A stretch of 64,000 nt of DNA from Roridomyces roridus. Its lineage: Eukaryota > Basidiomycota > Agaricomycetes > Agaricales > Mycenaceae. Position 1 is the first letter of the stretch. Each line of letters begins with the position of its first letter. The notes under the pieces were generated by a model that was given only the letters and a program-made list of their open reading frames with translations, was not told the origin of the DNA and ran no database searches. Positions 33,978 through 45,937 of this stretch are shown here, in pieces. Made by a program: the position numbers and the translations under genes. Location of the stretch: contig JARKIF010000033.1 of the NCBI GenBank assembly GCA_029378245.1, positions 526,078 through 590,077 on the forward strand. Direction: 5' to 3'.

Positions 33978-35252
33978 CACCCCCAAATGGTTGCCATGCC
34001 TGTTCCAGCTGAATGTTCCAGCCGGACCCAGCTGGATAGTCGAACTGGGTACCAGGCTGTGCCTACCTGGGATTCAGATGGTTGTTCGGCTGAACAAATC
34101 ACCTGGAGTCCAGGTAGTCCCCAGCTGATGTCCGGTCGACACTTTTTGGTGGAAGCCAGGAGGAATGTATGATATTTCCGGGTGTCCGCAGGCTTCACTG
34201 GTAAAATGTCAACGAAGCTTGGACTTCTGATCTCAGAGGCTGATGATTCCAGCAGGCTCGGACGAAGGTGTATGTATGCATATTTTCAACTCCGAGTCGA
34301 AAGCAAGTGGATGGCTGCCACCAACACCTGTTACACCAAATCGGAATACAACGCGAAGTCCTGACAGGTCCAAGTTAATTTGCCGACACGCCCGGCTGAC
34401 AACGTCAGGAAGTTGAACGTCCTCATTGTTCGTTTCGATTACGACATGTCCAATCAATCTGCGCGTCCCATCAACTACATTGTTCTTAACCGCCATTGTT
34501 CTGGAATCGCTTATAAACCCCCGGTGGTCTCAGGCTGCTTATTCCCTCTTCCTCTCCTGCCACCATCTTCCCCCTCCCCCCTTTCCATCCTTACAAGTCT
34601 TGTACTTCCAACTTGAAGATGATCACGCCTCCGAGTCAACCTTCAAGTTCTCAAGGCCTCAATTTCTGAATTGGTCCGAGTTCAAGACACCCTCTTCAAG
34701 CCACTGCTTCAAGTTCTCAAGATCAGCCTTTTACCTCCCCAAGAAATCCAACTTTCAAAACCCGCTTCGAAGACTCCAAGACTCTCAATGTACTAGTCAA
34801 GTACCAAATATTCCGGGCGCGCTTCAATCCATCAAGGTCTTCAAGTGGTCCAATCATTACCTGCTCCCCCGTCCCAGCCCTTGAACCCGAGGCGTCTGTG
34901 TTTGATCCCCGCTCTTCCGTGTAGGTGTACTCGGCATTGTATGATTGTATTATTCCAGTTGCTTCGTTTGATACATTACTTAAATCATCTTCTCGAGTGT
35001 CCTGAGTAAGATGAATATAGAATATATTGAAAAGCCATGATAATGTGCATCCCGAGCCGTACTCAAGCTGAGGATCTACCTGGCTGCCATCGGGGTATCC
35101 AGCTGGTTCCAGCTCAACCTGGATCCAGCTGGAGTCCATTCGACGGAAAGTCTGGACGCCAGCTGGACTACATGTCGTGTTCGGCTGGGCATCTCATGTG
35201 GATCAGACATCGACCTCAGCTGGAATCCACCTGGAATAACATTGGGTGTGTA
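33976..35252. mobile_element. possible TIR element with CCAGCTGG subterminal repeats
   Basis: The ends TACACCCCCAA and TTGGGTGTGTA are inverted (10 of 11 match); if the outer TA is counted as target, a TA duplication results. The first 160 and last 200 bases carry CCAGCTGG, TTCCAGCTG and CACCTGGA in both directions. Inside, a TATA-like GCTTATAAAC (near 34510), a long CT-rich run, and ATGATCACGCC at 34619 form a promoter-and-start arrangement followed by a Ser/Pro-rich short frame. There is no transposase. Confidence 0.45.
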
Positions 35253-36806
35253 GACTCCTGGGAGTATAGGAAAATTTATTTGAGGCCAATCGGCCCAGCG
35301 GTCGTCGAGGAAGAATGAAAAATATTATTACTATATCGGTGGGGAGGGGTAGGTACAGCCACTACCAAATACGGTAACTTCAGGAATGAGAGTTGGCGGG
35401 AGTTCGATTCAGTGAGCCGGCAAAATCATGGAGCATTTTTTATCTGCTACTTGAGCACCTTCTGAGTCACCTGATAGACTCAACATGCACTGTGTACACA
35501 TAAAATATATATTCCTTTAATACTGGGGCTCTTGTGTAGTGTACTGAGATGATGTTGCCCAGAGATAATGCCTAAAAGGGAAGATCTGATGGCATCAATC
35601 ATTACGTAGGGAGGGAGGGTCCTTCGACCCTCTGAAAAAAAAATTGGAAGGTATGTTACATTTTTCTTATCTTTGAAGCCCCTTGGAAAGCAGTACGGAA
35701 CAGGGATTGCCCGATGGGAGGATTCATCCTTGTGCGAGTGCTGAATATTGGCGAGTCAGCAATCCGCGCCGGGTGGCCGAGGGAAGAGGGCCTATGTACG
35801 TGCGTCATCCACCGAGTACTTAGACGAATATCATATATGGTGCTCAGTCCTGAAGCGGAGTATCCTAATTGTGAGGCAAAGACAAGTGGCCTTATTGTGA
35901 GATGAGAGACTCGCGCAGATGAATTGGGGTGTAAACTAAGATGCTGTATTGCCTTGCATCCGGGCAACCTATATACTACAAGTCAGTGTCTAGAATATTC
36001 TATGTGACTCGGGGATGACTCGGAAGGATGACTCGAGTCTCTAATCATTGTATCTAATCAATCTACAACAGGCCTGAAGGCTGAGATCATGAGCGTTCGG
36101 AAGAAAAGGAGTTCGGCATCTCGGCTTGAGTCACTTCAAGTCACGCCTCGGATCAAACTCGGAATCTTTGACCAATTTCAAGTCACCAACGACGATGGAT
36201 CGCAAATGGATCGCAAGCGCCATCCTGGTCCTCAGCGTTGGCCCTCCACATGGATGGCACTCCTCCCCGCCTCACATCACACCCCCTCAAGCACTCGCAC
36301 CTCCTCCGCAGTGGCGCGCTCTAGAGCTCTGCGCGTCCCTCGACCAACCTGCAAGCTTGTCTCATCGCGTAGGGGCCTAGGGCAGACGGCTCGGACCCCT
36401 TCGTTGCTAGCACCAACCCGTCGCTTATCCGCAACGCCAAGATCCTCGTCAATCTCATGGGTACCGTCTTCGCACCGGGGCTCACGACATTCGGCTCGGA
36501 TTTGAGGCTGAGTGAGGCATCATGCTCGAGCCTTCGACTACGGACGGGAGGGCTTTGACCTGCTCACGATGGTGGTTACGGGTAATTTGGGTGCGTTGTG
36601 AGCGCTGTGGATGGGCTGCAGTTTGGGGGCCGGAATACGCTGTGCGTCTACTCTTTTTCTGATGTCTTCTTTTCATTCATGGCAGGCAGGTACGTATATC
36701 GTGGAGGTGTCATCACCGCCGCTGTAGCACCCATGGAACGCGGATTCATCGATCATCTGCCGGACGGGCATGGAGTTCTCCACTGGAGTCTGGCGCTTTC
36801 AATGTA
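35253..36806. other. stretch without a supported gene
   Basis: 35330-36060 shows nothing I can name. 36190-36700 is coding-like. A plus-strand frame opens MDRKWIASAILVLSVGPPHG, which is signal-peptide-like, and later pieces such as STNPSLIRNAKILVNLMG and FAPGLTTFGSDLRLSE lie in shifting frames. It looks like a decayed gene of an enzyme family I cannot identify. Confidence 0.35.
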
Positions 36807-37560
36807 AGCACATTCAGCATCAGCACTTCCCCGACTCGTACTTCCCCTACTTGCCGCCGGCCCCTTCGAGACCGATAGCTGTCTACGCGGACGACGATGA
36901 TGCGGATTTGTTCCCGCTGCCGTCGGCGTCGTCTTCGACACCAGCGACTAGTCCCGCTGGCAGCGATACCAGTGTACATCGATTGGTGAATGTCAAAGGC
37001 TCACCGCGCGCTGCTGGATTGCTACCTGCTGCGCTGGCGAGTGCACGTGCTGGGTCTGGGTCTGGGACGCCTTATTCGAGGGAGGGCGTGCAGGAGGGGA
37101 TGAGGTGCCGTAGTCGGTCAGAGGCGGTTTGTGTTGCGCTTGGGTCTGGTGCTGGGCGGGGGAGGAGGGAGCAGCAGGAGGAAGATGGGGAGGATGGCTG
37201 GGTGGAGGTGGCGTCTTCAGATCAGGAGAAGCCACTACCTATTATACCCCCGCTGGCAGCGAGCGTGTTGGCTGCTGGACCGTACTCGCCTGCCTTGGCT
37301 CCACGTGTGACGACGCAGCAGGCTTCGTTGGCTGCTGCTGCTGGTCATGGGCAAGGGCACCTACGTGTCTCGTCTGCACCAGAGGCTACAGAGTCGGTCT
37401 TGTCGACGTCACCTTCTACGAGCACGTTACCCCTCAAACCTACACCGGCTGCAGTTTCTTCTACACGCGCACCGTCTCCCTCTGCCGGACTCGGTCGCGT
37501 TCCGCGTCTGACAAGGACAAGGGCGGGAAGACTGGCACCACCATCACATCTAGTAGTGTA
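36807..37560 (+). pseudogene. partial inverted copy of the 20557-22963 gene
   Basis: From about 36807 this strand repeats the middle and C-terminal part of the minus-strand gene: YADDDDADLFPLPSASSS, SDTSVHRLVNVKGSPRAAG, TPYSREGVQEGMRCRSRS, and SLPIIPPLA-like. The first half of the gene and its intron are missing. The frame stays open for some 200 codons and is then lost before the Arg/Ser-rich end (GLGRVPRLTRTRAG in place of SLGRTRSRSAS). The left boundary sits in ATCAGCACTTCCCC. The sequence downstream continues to match the flank of the intact gene and passes into SINEs in both places. Confidence 0.8.
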
Positions 37561-37679
37561 CAACAGCCACATCCATCCTCCCCTTGCGTTTTTTTTGTTA
37601 TTGCATTTTTTGGCGCGCGCGTATGTGTGTGTGGAGTGGATGGGTAATCGACATCAGTGATGCGTACCGCTTGCTCTTT

Positions 37680-39200
37680 ACTTTCATCTTCGCGTGCTGG
37701 CTCTGGACGCGCGATGCCCTTCTTTGAAAGTTCGAGTCTCGAACGTCCACGACCACGTCTTCATACGGCTCGGGCCTGGACCTGGAGTTCAGCTGTCTTG
37801 ACTTGACTCTCTTCTGGCACGCTGAATCTGCTTGGGATTTCCTGGACCTGGTCATACACAACTGGGATTTACTGGGACGTATCATGCTTGTTAGCGCTTG
37901 GAGCGCGTCCGCTCAAATTAGATCTGTCACCAACCTGCTGCGGGAGGACCCGTTCGATTCGGGGCAAGCAACTGAATGAGTATTCCACTCTTTTCTCTCT
38001 CTTTTCTTTCTAGATGCCAGGTATGCTCGTACTTACCTCTATACTCTGAATTCAAGGCCGGCAATGTGCTCCCTCCGAATTCTGTTACCCTGTGAAATCT
38101 GGATTCTGGATTGCTGCCTCTTCTTGACACTGAATCTCCTTGGAAATGGCTGGTAATTGCTGGGTTTCTACGGGATGTATATTGCTTGTTGGCGCTCGGA
38201 GCGCGTTCGCTCAAATTAGTCTGGCATAAACCTGCTGCGGAAGGACCCGTTCGATTCGGGACAAGCGATATGATGTGACTAGACTCAATTTTTTCCCCAG
38301 TCCATTTGACAAAATCTCCGACGGCAAGTTTCGGTTTCTCCACGCTTCCTCAATGGACTTAACGCGAATCACTTTATTTCAAGACGATGTCTCCATGTGG
38401 CTCGGACCTGGATTCAGCTGTCTTGACTTGACTGTCTTCTTGCTGGCACGCCGAGTCCTAGATTCCTCGAATCCTCGGAGCTTTCGGGGAAAACTATCTG
38501 GGATCTATTGGGACTTATCGTGCTTGTTAGCGCTTGGAGCGCGTCCACTCAAAATGTGCAATTCTCCCTGCCATGATGTGGAAGAGCCTGTTCGATTCGG
38601 GGCAAGCAATCTCTTGGTTTTCTCCTATGATTTTACTCCCCCAGCTCGGCTTGGCTTGCTTTTTCTTCTGCCTTTCATTTTCTGGGCCTCCCTCCACACA
38701 GCCCAGCCCTGGACCTCGGCTGTCTCTTCACACTGGTACACTGAATCCGTTTAAATTTGACTTGTCATAATTCGGATTTACTAGGACGTATATTGCTTGC
38801 CAGCGCTCGGGAACGCGTCCACTCGTGACTCAAAGGCACTGTGTGAAAGGACTCGTTCGATTCGGGGCAAGCACTCAGGGTGGCATGGTTGCCATTTTTG
38901 CTCCGCAGGATTCGCGCTACCTTGCTCTTTGATTTTACTTTATCTTTTGCCCTTCCCTCCATGTAGCTTACCCCTGGACCTCGGCCCTTTGTGATGTCTG
39001 GAATCTGCACTCCCCAGCCGTTCTAAATGTGGATCTTCTCGCTGGCACACTGAACCCTCTTGGAATTATTTGGTAATTGCTTTTCAGCGGGATGCATTGA
39101 GAGCTTGTTAGCGCCTGGATGCGCGTCCAGTCGAGGTGCCATCTCTGCTGCATCAGTACCGGGAAGAACCTGTTCAATTCGGGGCAAGCAACTCGGTGTC
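37680..39200 (+). repeat. plus-strand SINE array (GCTTGTT family)
   Basis: Five tRNA-like heads lie at about 37886-37971, 38186-38269, 38521-38607, 38794-38873 and 39102-39190, the same family as 17684-20340 but inverted. Each starts GCTTGTTAGCGCTTGGAGCG or a variant and ends TTCGATTCGGGGCAAGCA. The stretch between the pseudogene and the first head matches 20050-20330 in reverse (TTACTTTCATCTTCGCGTGC-like), so the array was duplicated with the gene, at least in part. Confidence 0.75.
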
Positions 39201-39922
39201 AAGCTGGCGTTTCTGTTTTCCGCATTTTTACCAGCGCTAGTTAGACTCGAACCAGCCCTCGTTGGTACTTTTGCGGGGGGAGGATTTAGTACCAAGAGGG
39301 ACTGGTGGATCTTATGCGAGGCGTCGCAGGGTGCGGATGCAGTTGTCAAAGTTATACCTTTTGCAGCCATAAATCCGGGACCGTGGGAGCCTACTCGACG
39401 GGGTCGTTCGTTCGTTCACCAACTTCTCGGATGATTGGGGACCTGTAATTTTCTTGGTACATATTGTGAGTCCACAGAAATATGACTTCCATTTTGCTTG
39501 GACAAAAACTGTAGAGATACTAGTACAAATGGCCGACGAAGATTCCTCGGCATTTCCTAATCGGGTATATTTCCACTCTGCCACGCCCCGCCTAAGTTCC
39601 ACCAGCCCTTTCAGCAGGTATTTCCAATGCCGCAAGAAAGGGCTGGTCCGAGCCTAAGCGCTAGTGTTTGTTTTACCATTCGGAGCTGCCACACACCTTT
39701 CTCCACAGCTTTTGCGCCCACAGCCAAATATACTGGCTCATTACTCATGCATGTGGAGACGTGGGTCCATATATGGACCCGTGAACTGCACCCGTGTAGA
39801 TACGTATCGGTCCGATGATTTAATACCTATTTCCGTATGTACCCGCCGTCAAACTGCGGTAATCATGTATTACCCGATGACATGTGTGCCGCATGCCCAC
39901 CGCGTGCCTTTCTTATCCCTCG
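39191..39922. other. upstream region of the DUF6729 gene
   Basis: No gene is supported. It holds an 18-bp perfect palindrome (39763-39780) about 140 bases before the ATG. No TATA box stands out. Confidence 0.5.
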
Positions 39923-42900
39923 ATGGACACTACCAAACCCAAGGGCACTCACGGAGGCAAAAGATCTGGGGCCGGTCGGAAGCCAAAGGACAAGCCCAGC
40001 AATCCTCCACCACAGCCAGGGCAATCAGCTCGTCCCCGGACCAATGTACATGCAGCTCAACCTGGAGATCCCATTGCTCCTTTTTTCGAGAGCCGTCGGA
40101 GTGACCAGCCTGTGCCGAGTACCCGGTCATTCTACTCTGCATCAAATCCCGAAGCAGCCATCCAGCAACAGGATAATGTGGTTGAACCGGCACCAGGTGT
40201 GTATCTTTCCGCAAAAAATGGAGTATGAGTGTGACATATAATCTAGTGCTGGTCATCTCCCCGGGGAATTTCGAGCAGCTTCAAGCTGACTTGAATTTTG
40301 TATCCCAGCATGATGAGCATGCAGATATTGCTCAGGGCGATGCCCAAGTCGATGAAAGTTTTGTGGATGCTGCATTAGGTGTAGATGCAGACGAGGATAG
40401 AACAGCTGAAGATGAAGCCTCCTTCCCCAAGATTGAATCAGCCACTACTCGGTATTTGGAATCCGTCAAGTCCCGGGTACAGACAGAGATCAACCAACAT
40501 GGCAAGCCACTGTGTTATCTGCGTGGAGACTTGTATGATTGCCCTCCCCACCCACTGTTTGCACTTCAAACTAGCTTTGTTCGGCCACTGGACAGTGCCC
40601 ACCCACAAGATGGTCTCTACACCCGAGATGTTTGCTTATGGCTCCCGTATCTTCTCCCTGGAGCTCCGGACGAGTTCAAATGCAAGGCCTGTGGTAAATA
40701 CTTGACTCGGAATGGTATGTTTGATTATAATGGATGCTTGCCCTGACCAAATTATGTAGGGTTCAATGACTCCCCAATTGCACGTCGCGTGCGCTCAATG
40801 CCCTCGGATTTCTTCCTCTTGACAAATCGATTTCTTTGTGATAGTCGCAGGAAGGAAGATCAGGGCTGCGGCCGAAGCTTCCAAGGAACTGATCCATTCA
40901 TTCTCGGTCAGCTTCCTCGGTTTACACAACTTGCATTTCCTGGTATGTACTGCTTACACAACTTGGCTCAAAGCTAATTTCAATAGCATATATTACAGCC
41001 CGCGGAGCAATCTCCAAGACAATGATGTGGCAGATGAAGAATACCTTTGCAACACGCTTTGGCCCTGCTCCATTTTCCGAGTTGGTGTCGGAAATACAGC
41101 ATCGAGAGCATGCAGAGTGTGAGCTAATGTACCTTGCTGCGGCCAAATTCTACCGTCCAGCACGAGTCACACCATTCTCGGAGTTTGGTGATCGCATGGG
41201 CTATGCTGGTTCACCTCCTGGTGTCTCCTTCCTCAAAGGATGCTTCACAGACTTCAAAACAGCTCATCGAATCTTCATTGAGCGCTATGTTGCCAGCCTT
41301 CCACTCACTATAGCAAAAGCTGACCATACATTTGATGTCAGTCTTGCATATCTCACTAGATGTATTCAGCTCATGACCATGACTAGTTCCTGAAGCATAC
41401 AGGTGGAATCAAGGGGGAGCGGATTTTCACATCTGCATACACAATCTTGAATGAATGGGAACAAACACGCAGTCATGCTCTGGCTCTCACAAAATCTCTC
41501 TCTTTTGTCAAAGAGTTATGGACATCTGTTATTGATGGTCTAAAGGCGGCTCAACTTCCACTGACACAATTTGTCTACACTGATATGCCAATCGGTATGC
41601 TACTAGTTGTAACCTATGATGCTTTGCTAAACTGACATGATACTCTCCTCAGCAGAGCGCCCCTTTCACGAGGGCATCAATCAAGCACTGACTGCAAATG
41701 TTGAGCCCGTTACAGACTGGACCGATCTTAGTCCATTCTCAAGAGCACTGGACATTGGTGTTTTTCAAACATCGGACTCCGTTGAAATTGAACGGTTTGC
41801 TGGGGTCCTGCTCACCAAGATGAATCTCTCTTCGGCAAATACTGGTCATCACCTTGTTGGCCTTGCAATCAAGGCCCAGCAGAGACATGTATATTTCATT
41901 CAACTTCGTTCAAAATTTGGGATCTTTTTGTTCAATGTAAGTGAGATCGCTTGACATGCACTGATCTTGATTCTAACTGATACATTGATAGGTCTCCTCA
42001 TTGACTGAGCCCAGTCATCTACCTCCTTCTCTTCGTGCAATACTCACAAATCCTGCCATCATCAAATTTGGTCAGACAGTTCGTCGCTCGCTTGAAACCC
42101 TTGCGGATGTGTTTCAGTTGGCACAGCTGAACAAGGATCTCAAGACATGGAATCCTCCATTTCTTGATCTTGGTGCTTATGCCAAATTAAAGGGTGTTTC
42201 CAATGACCCCTCTCTCTCCACCCATGCCCTTGCTGGCCTTGTTCTCCAAAAATATCTCCCTGACCGTGCTTGGTCCCCGAATCGTGAATGGACACAGGAT
42301 GAATTGTTTCGTGAAATTGACTGCCAATGGCAAATCTGTACAGCACTTTACCGCCTTTCTTCTGTTGGGCTTCCCTTGTCTGCGGTACAAGCAGCAGTTC
42401 ATGGTCAACCAGTCACCCTTGTCCAAGGCTGCAAACCTGTGGCTGAAGGAACCATTGTGAGGGACCATCCTGGCTTTATAAATGCCCAGATGGACACCAA
42501 TGGGAGTACAAGGGCAATAAATATCACCACGTCACGGACACTGATACAGCTAACCAGGGTCTGCAGTGATTTCAATTGCACAGATAATTCATTGATATTT
42601 TTCAGGTACTTGTGGGTGGCTCAATTAACACGCTTCATAAACAGACCCTGGAATGGATATTCTCCAATGGCGGCCAGCTTGTTGCTACTACCTCTCAGCT
42701 TCGCTCGCGCAATGGCCTTGATCTGTTCAAATCACCTCCACTTCGGCACCATATGGGCACCCCAGCTACAGCAGCAGCCTATGATCCTGATGATCAATTC
42801 ATACCATCTCCGAGCACACAGTTTCAACACTGGAAACCAACCGAAGAAAATATTGATTTGGGCTCGGATGATTCAGATGATGTATGTTCTCACATTTTGC

Positions 42901-45071
42901 TTCAATAATTTGCATTATGAATGATTTGGTTTCTAGGACAGCAATGCATCAACAGACCCAGAAATGAATCAGCATCTGTTTCAATGGGATCTCAATCCAG
43001 TGAGTTCAAGCAGTTGCAGTGCTGCAATCCCTTTGTCTCATTGGGAAACCACAGAACATGACAGAAAATGCAGTGTTTGCTGAATTGAATCTCACAATCA
43101 CTGCCCTGGACCATTTTGGAGAGCAGCTTCCAACCCGTGTCCTTGATGATGCATTCCACTACATGGATCGTCTTATCCGCCTGTTATCAAAGAAGCATCC
43201 TGTCTTCAACGCATTCTGTCATGATTTTAGCGAAGCAATTTTTGTCCGTGACAAATCTGATATGGAGGCTGTTAAACAGGTTCTCATGGCAAAGGGAATC
43301 AGCTGGGAATATGCAAGGCGTGCAATGGCTGATGCAGTGAATCGCAGGGTTCGGCGATACATTCCCCCTCGCCAAATTCTCCTCCGTCGTCTGGAAATTT
43401 TATTCAAGGCCTATCTTGGTTTCTCGGGAGAAAATCCATTCTTCTCAAAGGATGCTGTTGAGATGATCCGACATCTCACTGATACAGTTCGGCGCGGATA
43501 TCTTTCAGACCCTCCTGGACATTCCCTTTACTACATTATTGGCCGTGATCGAGATGGTCTTACAATTTATCGCACCATCCGGGGAACCAACTCTGTGGAG
43601 GGTGGATTTCATATGGCTGTTCGTCGAGTTTTTGGATCGCTCCGTGCCTCTCCCGAGCTTGCAGAGTGCTTACTTATCAATTGGATCTGTCGCCGAAATC
43701 AACGGGTAAGTGTGGCATATTTGGTATTCAACCTACATTCTCATTCCCAATAGGTCGGGAGCCAAAATCACACAGGCAAAAAATTCCAGGGCCACTTTGA
43801 TCTCTGGGTTCAAGATGAAATTGTTGAATTTGGAATTGAGGTTGGGTGCAAGCCATCTTTCCCAACACCTAGAGTTCTCTCTACTCGGATTGCCACCTCA
43901 GAGACCATTGGCATTGTTCCTATGTCGACCTCACTTGCCCAGGATCTTGGGATAACCACCCTTCCCCGCATCCCAGTTGCTGGACTGCCTCATCATCGGG
44001 ACACACCCACCCACACACTTACTCGACTTTCTACTAAGGCGACAAATGTGTACCGATACCTGCAACTTCGACAATCAGTGCTAACACCAGTTCTCCCTGT
44101 CCATACACGGAAGGAATACATTACATTCAAACAGTACATTGATCGCCCAGCATTCCGACGTAGTGGTGCACTACATGCCCCCAGCGAGCGGCACAAGGAT
44201 ATCAATTTTGACCTGTTTGCAAAAGCTTGGAATGCACTGGTTGACCTTCAGTCTCCGGAAGTTAATGACTCCAATCTGCGCATTTACTACAAATTGCCAC
44301 AGCAACTTGAAGCTCACCACAAGAAGTCAATTGCATGGGACTTGGAGCGTTCAACTCTGGCGGATGGCCAGAACTTTGTCTCCCGGCAGCCCTTCCTAGA
44401 CCTCATCAATTCTAGATTCAACAGTGCAACTGGGCTGAATGCAATACCACTCCCAGGACCTGACAGTGACGACCTCGCAGCTGGAGGTTAGTGATTTGGA
44501 ATTCTGTGCAAATGTAAATCCTAATTTAATTGTAGGCACCTACGATCCAACATCATTTGACCGTATGGCATCCCTGCCTGCGGAGAACGAGTCAGGCAAT
44601 GCTCACTACAATCATGATGACTTTCAATATCCATTGGCAAACCTGCAGATTTCACAACCAGCTGGGGTCCCTGAACCACCGCCGGGTCCATCGGGTAGCA
44701 TTGCTAATTTGGACCAGGTGCGAAGCAACATTGGAATAGCCCCCAGTACCTCAGCATTTGTGAACTTGACGCCGGTTGTCAATACACAATCCGGAACCAA
44801 TGAAGCTCGACGCATGTTCTATCAAACAGTGTTGCCAGGTGCTGGAAAGGGAAAGACAGCTGCAGGCAGAAACAAGGCACGTTGTGGGAGTTGCCTGCAT
44901 TTTTACTGCCGAAACAGGCATGACTGCAGCGGTAATGGTGGACGCGACCATTGCAGATGTGTCCCGGGAAGACACCCTGCCCTCCCCGAACGGACACCTG
45001 CCCGGGTCAAGGAAGAGAAAATTGTCAAGTGGCTGGAAGAAAACCCTACTATGATGTGTCGTTTGCCCTAG
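39923..45071 (+). CDS. large DUF6729-type protein with exonuclease-like and Cys-rich parts
   Basis: About ten or more exons give roughly 1,300 residues. The start MDTTKPKGTHGGKRSGAGRK is a basic AT-hook-like tail. Exon 1 ends at 40196; a 50-nt intron leads to 40247. A DUF6729-like region follows (YLRGDLYDCPPHPLF; zinc-type pairs CKACGKYL and CDSRRKEDQGCGRSF; then GAISKTMMWQMKNTF). From about 41640 to 42500 comes a segment resembling RNase D/WRN-type 3'-5' exonucleases (HHLVGLAIKAQQRHVYFIQL; FLDLGAYAKLKGV). From 43060 there is a helical region and the motif IRGTNSVEGGFHMAVRRVFG, which looks transposase-like. The end has CGSCLHFYCRNRHDCSGNGG then RDHCRC, a likely zinc-binding motif. Stop is TAG 45069. 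Function is unknown: a mobile-element or domesticated nucleic-acid enzyme is my inference. No TIRs were found around it. Confidence 0.75.
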
Positions 45072-45937
45072 AGTATGTAGTCCGGGATGTATGTATTTGT
45101 AGCATTCTTCTACAAAGTGAACAGGTATTAAACATCAAACTATGAGAATAGAAATAATGAGAGCTGAAAACCCCGGTACAAGCAGAAGAATGTGCTCATA
45201 TGTCCCAGTACCCTCTTACATCCAGTTCCAGTTGCTCATTATATGCATGCCGGCCTGTGCCTTGTGCTCGCGGGCCAGGGTATCAAAGGGATCAAGGAAA
45301 GATCAAGAGAGTACAGTGTGTGACAGATGATCTCGGAAGCGGAGAGGAATGCCCGATGATGGGCTATCGGGCCCAGAATCCAGCTTGAAAACCAATTGGC
45401 TGGAGCGTGGGTCTATTTGAGGATTTATCTCCGAAAGAACCCGTGCAACGGCGCGTACCCGGCCATCTCGTGTCAAACCCGTTTTGGACCCACGCTTCAA
45501 ACGGTGATTACACCCCGCGGACAGCTTGACGGAAATCACATTACGGGAGCAACGACATGGTCAGTCAACAAATCTCCCTCTTTTATTCGATTTCTTCTCT
45601 CTTTTTTCTTTCTTTTTCAACTTGATTTCTTTTCCTTCTCCACAGACATACGACATGAGCCCTTGAAAACGACATGAGAGGAGGGAACAAGAAGTGGTCG
45701 GCCGATTGTTAGCCGAAGCATCCGAGCATGCCCAATTCACACACGCACACATACACAATACACTGTGACACATACAGCAGGCTATTCAGAGAAATCTTGG
45801 AATGCAATCAAACAAGACTTGAGTCGTTCACAGTTATAATTCATTATCTACGTTAAATCCCGAGGAAACCATAAATACAATAAGTACCCGTTTCCACCAC
45901 ATAATCCCAGGGACGCCGCCCTATCGTGAAATTCATT
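45072..45937. other. intergenic stretch between convergent genes
   Basis: It contains the 3' ends of the DUF6729 gene and of the minus-strand chitinase gene. I see no gene, only T-rich runs near 45575-45640. Confidence 0.6.

Noticed and set aside
36770..37660. 296-codon plus-strand frame as an intact gene
   Set aside because: It is the 5'-truncated inverted copy of the 20557-22963 gene and loses the homologous frame before the C-terminus.
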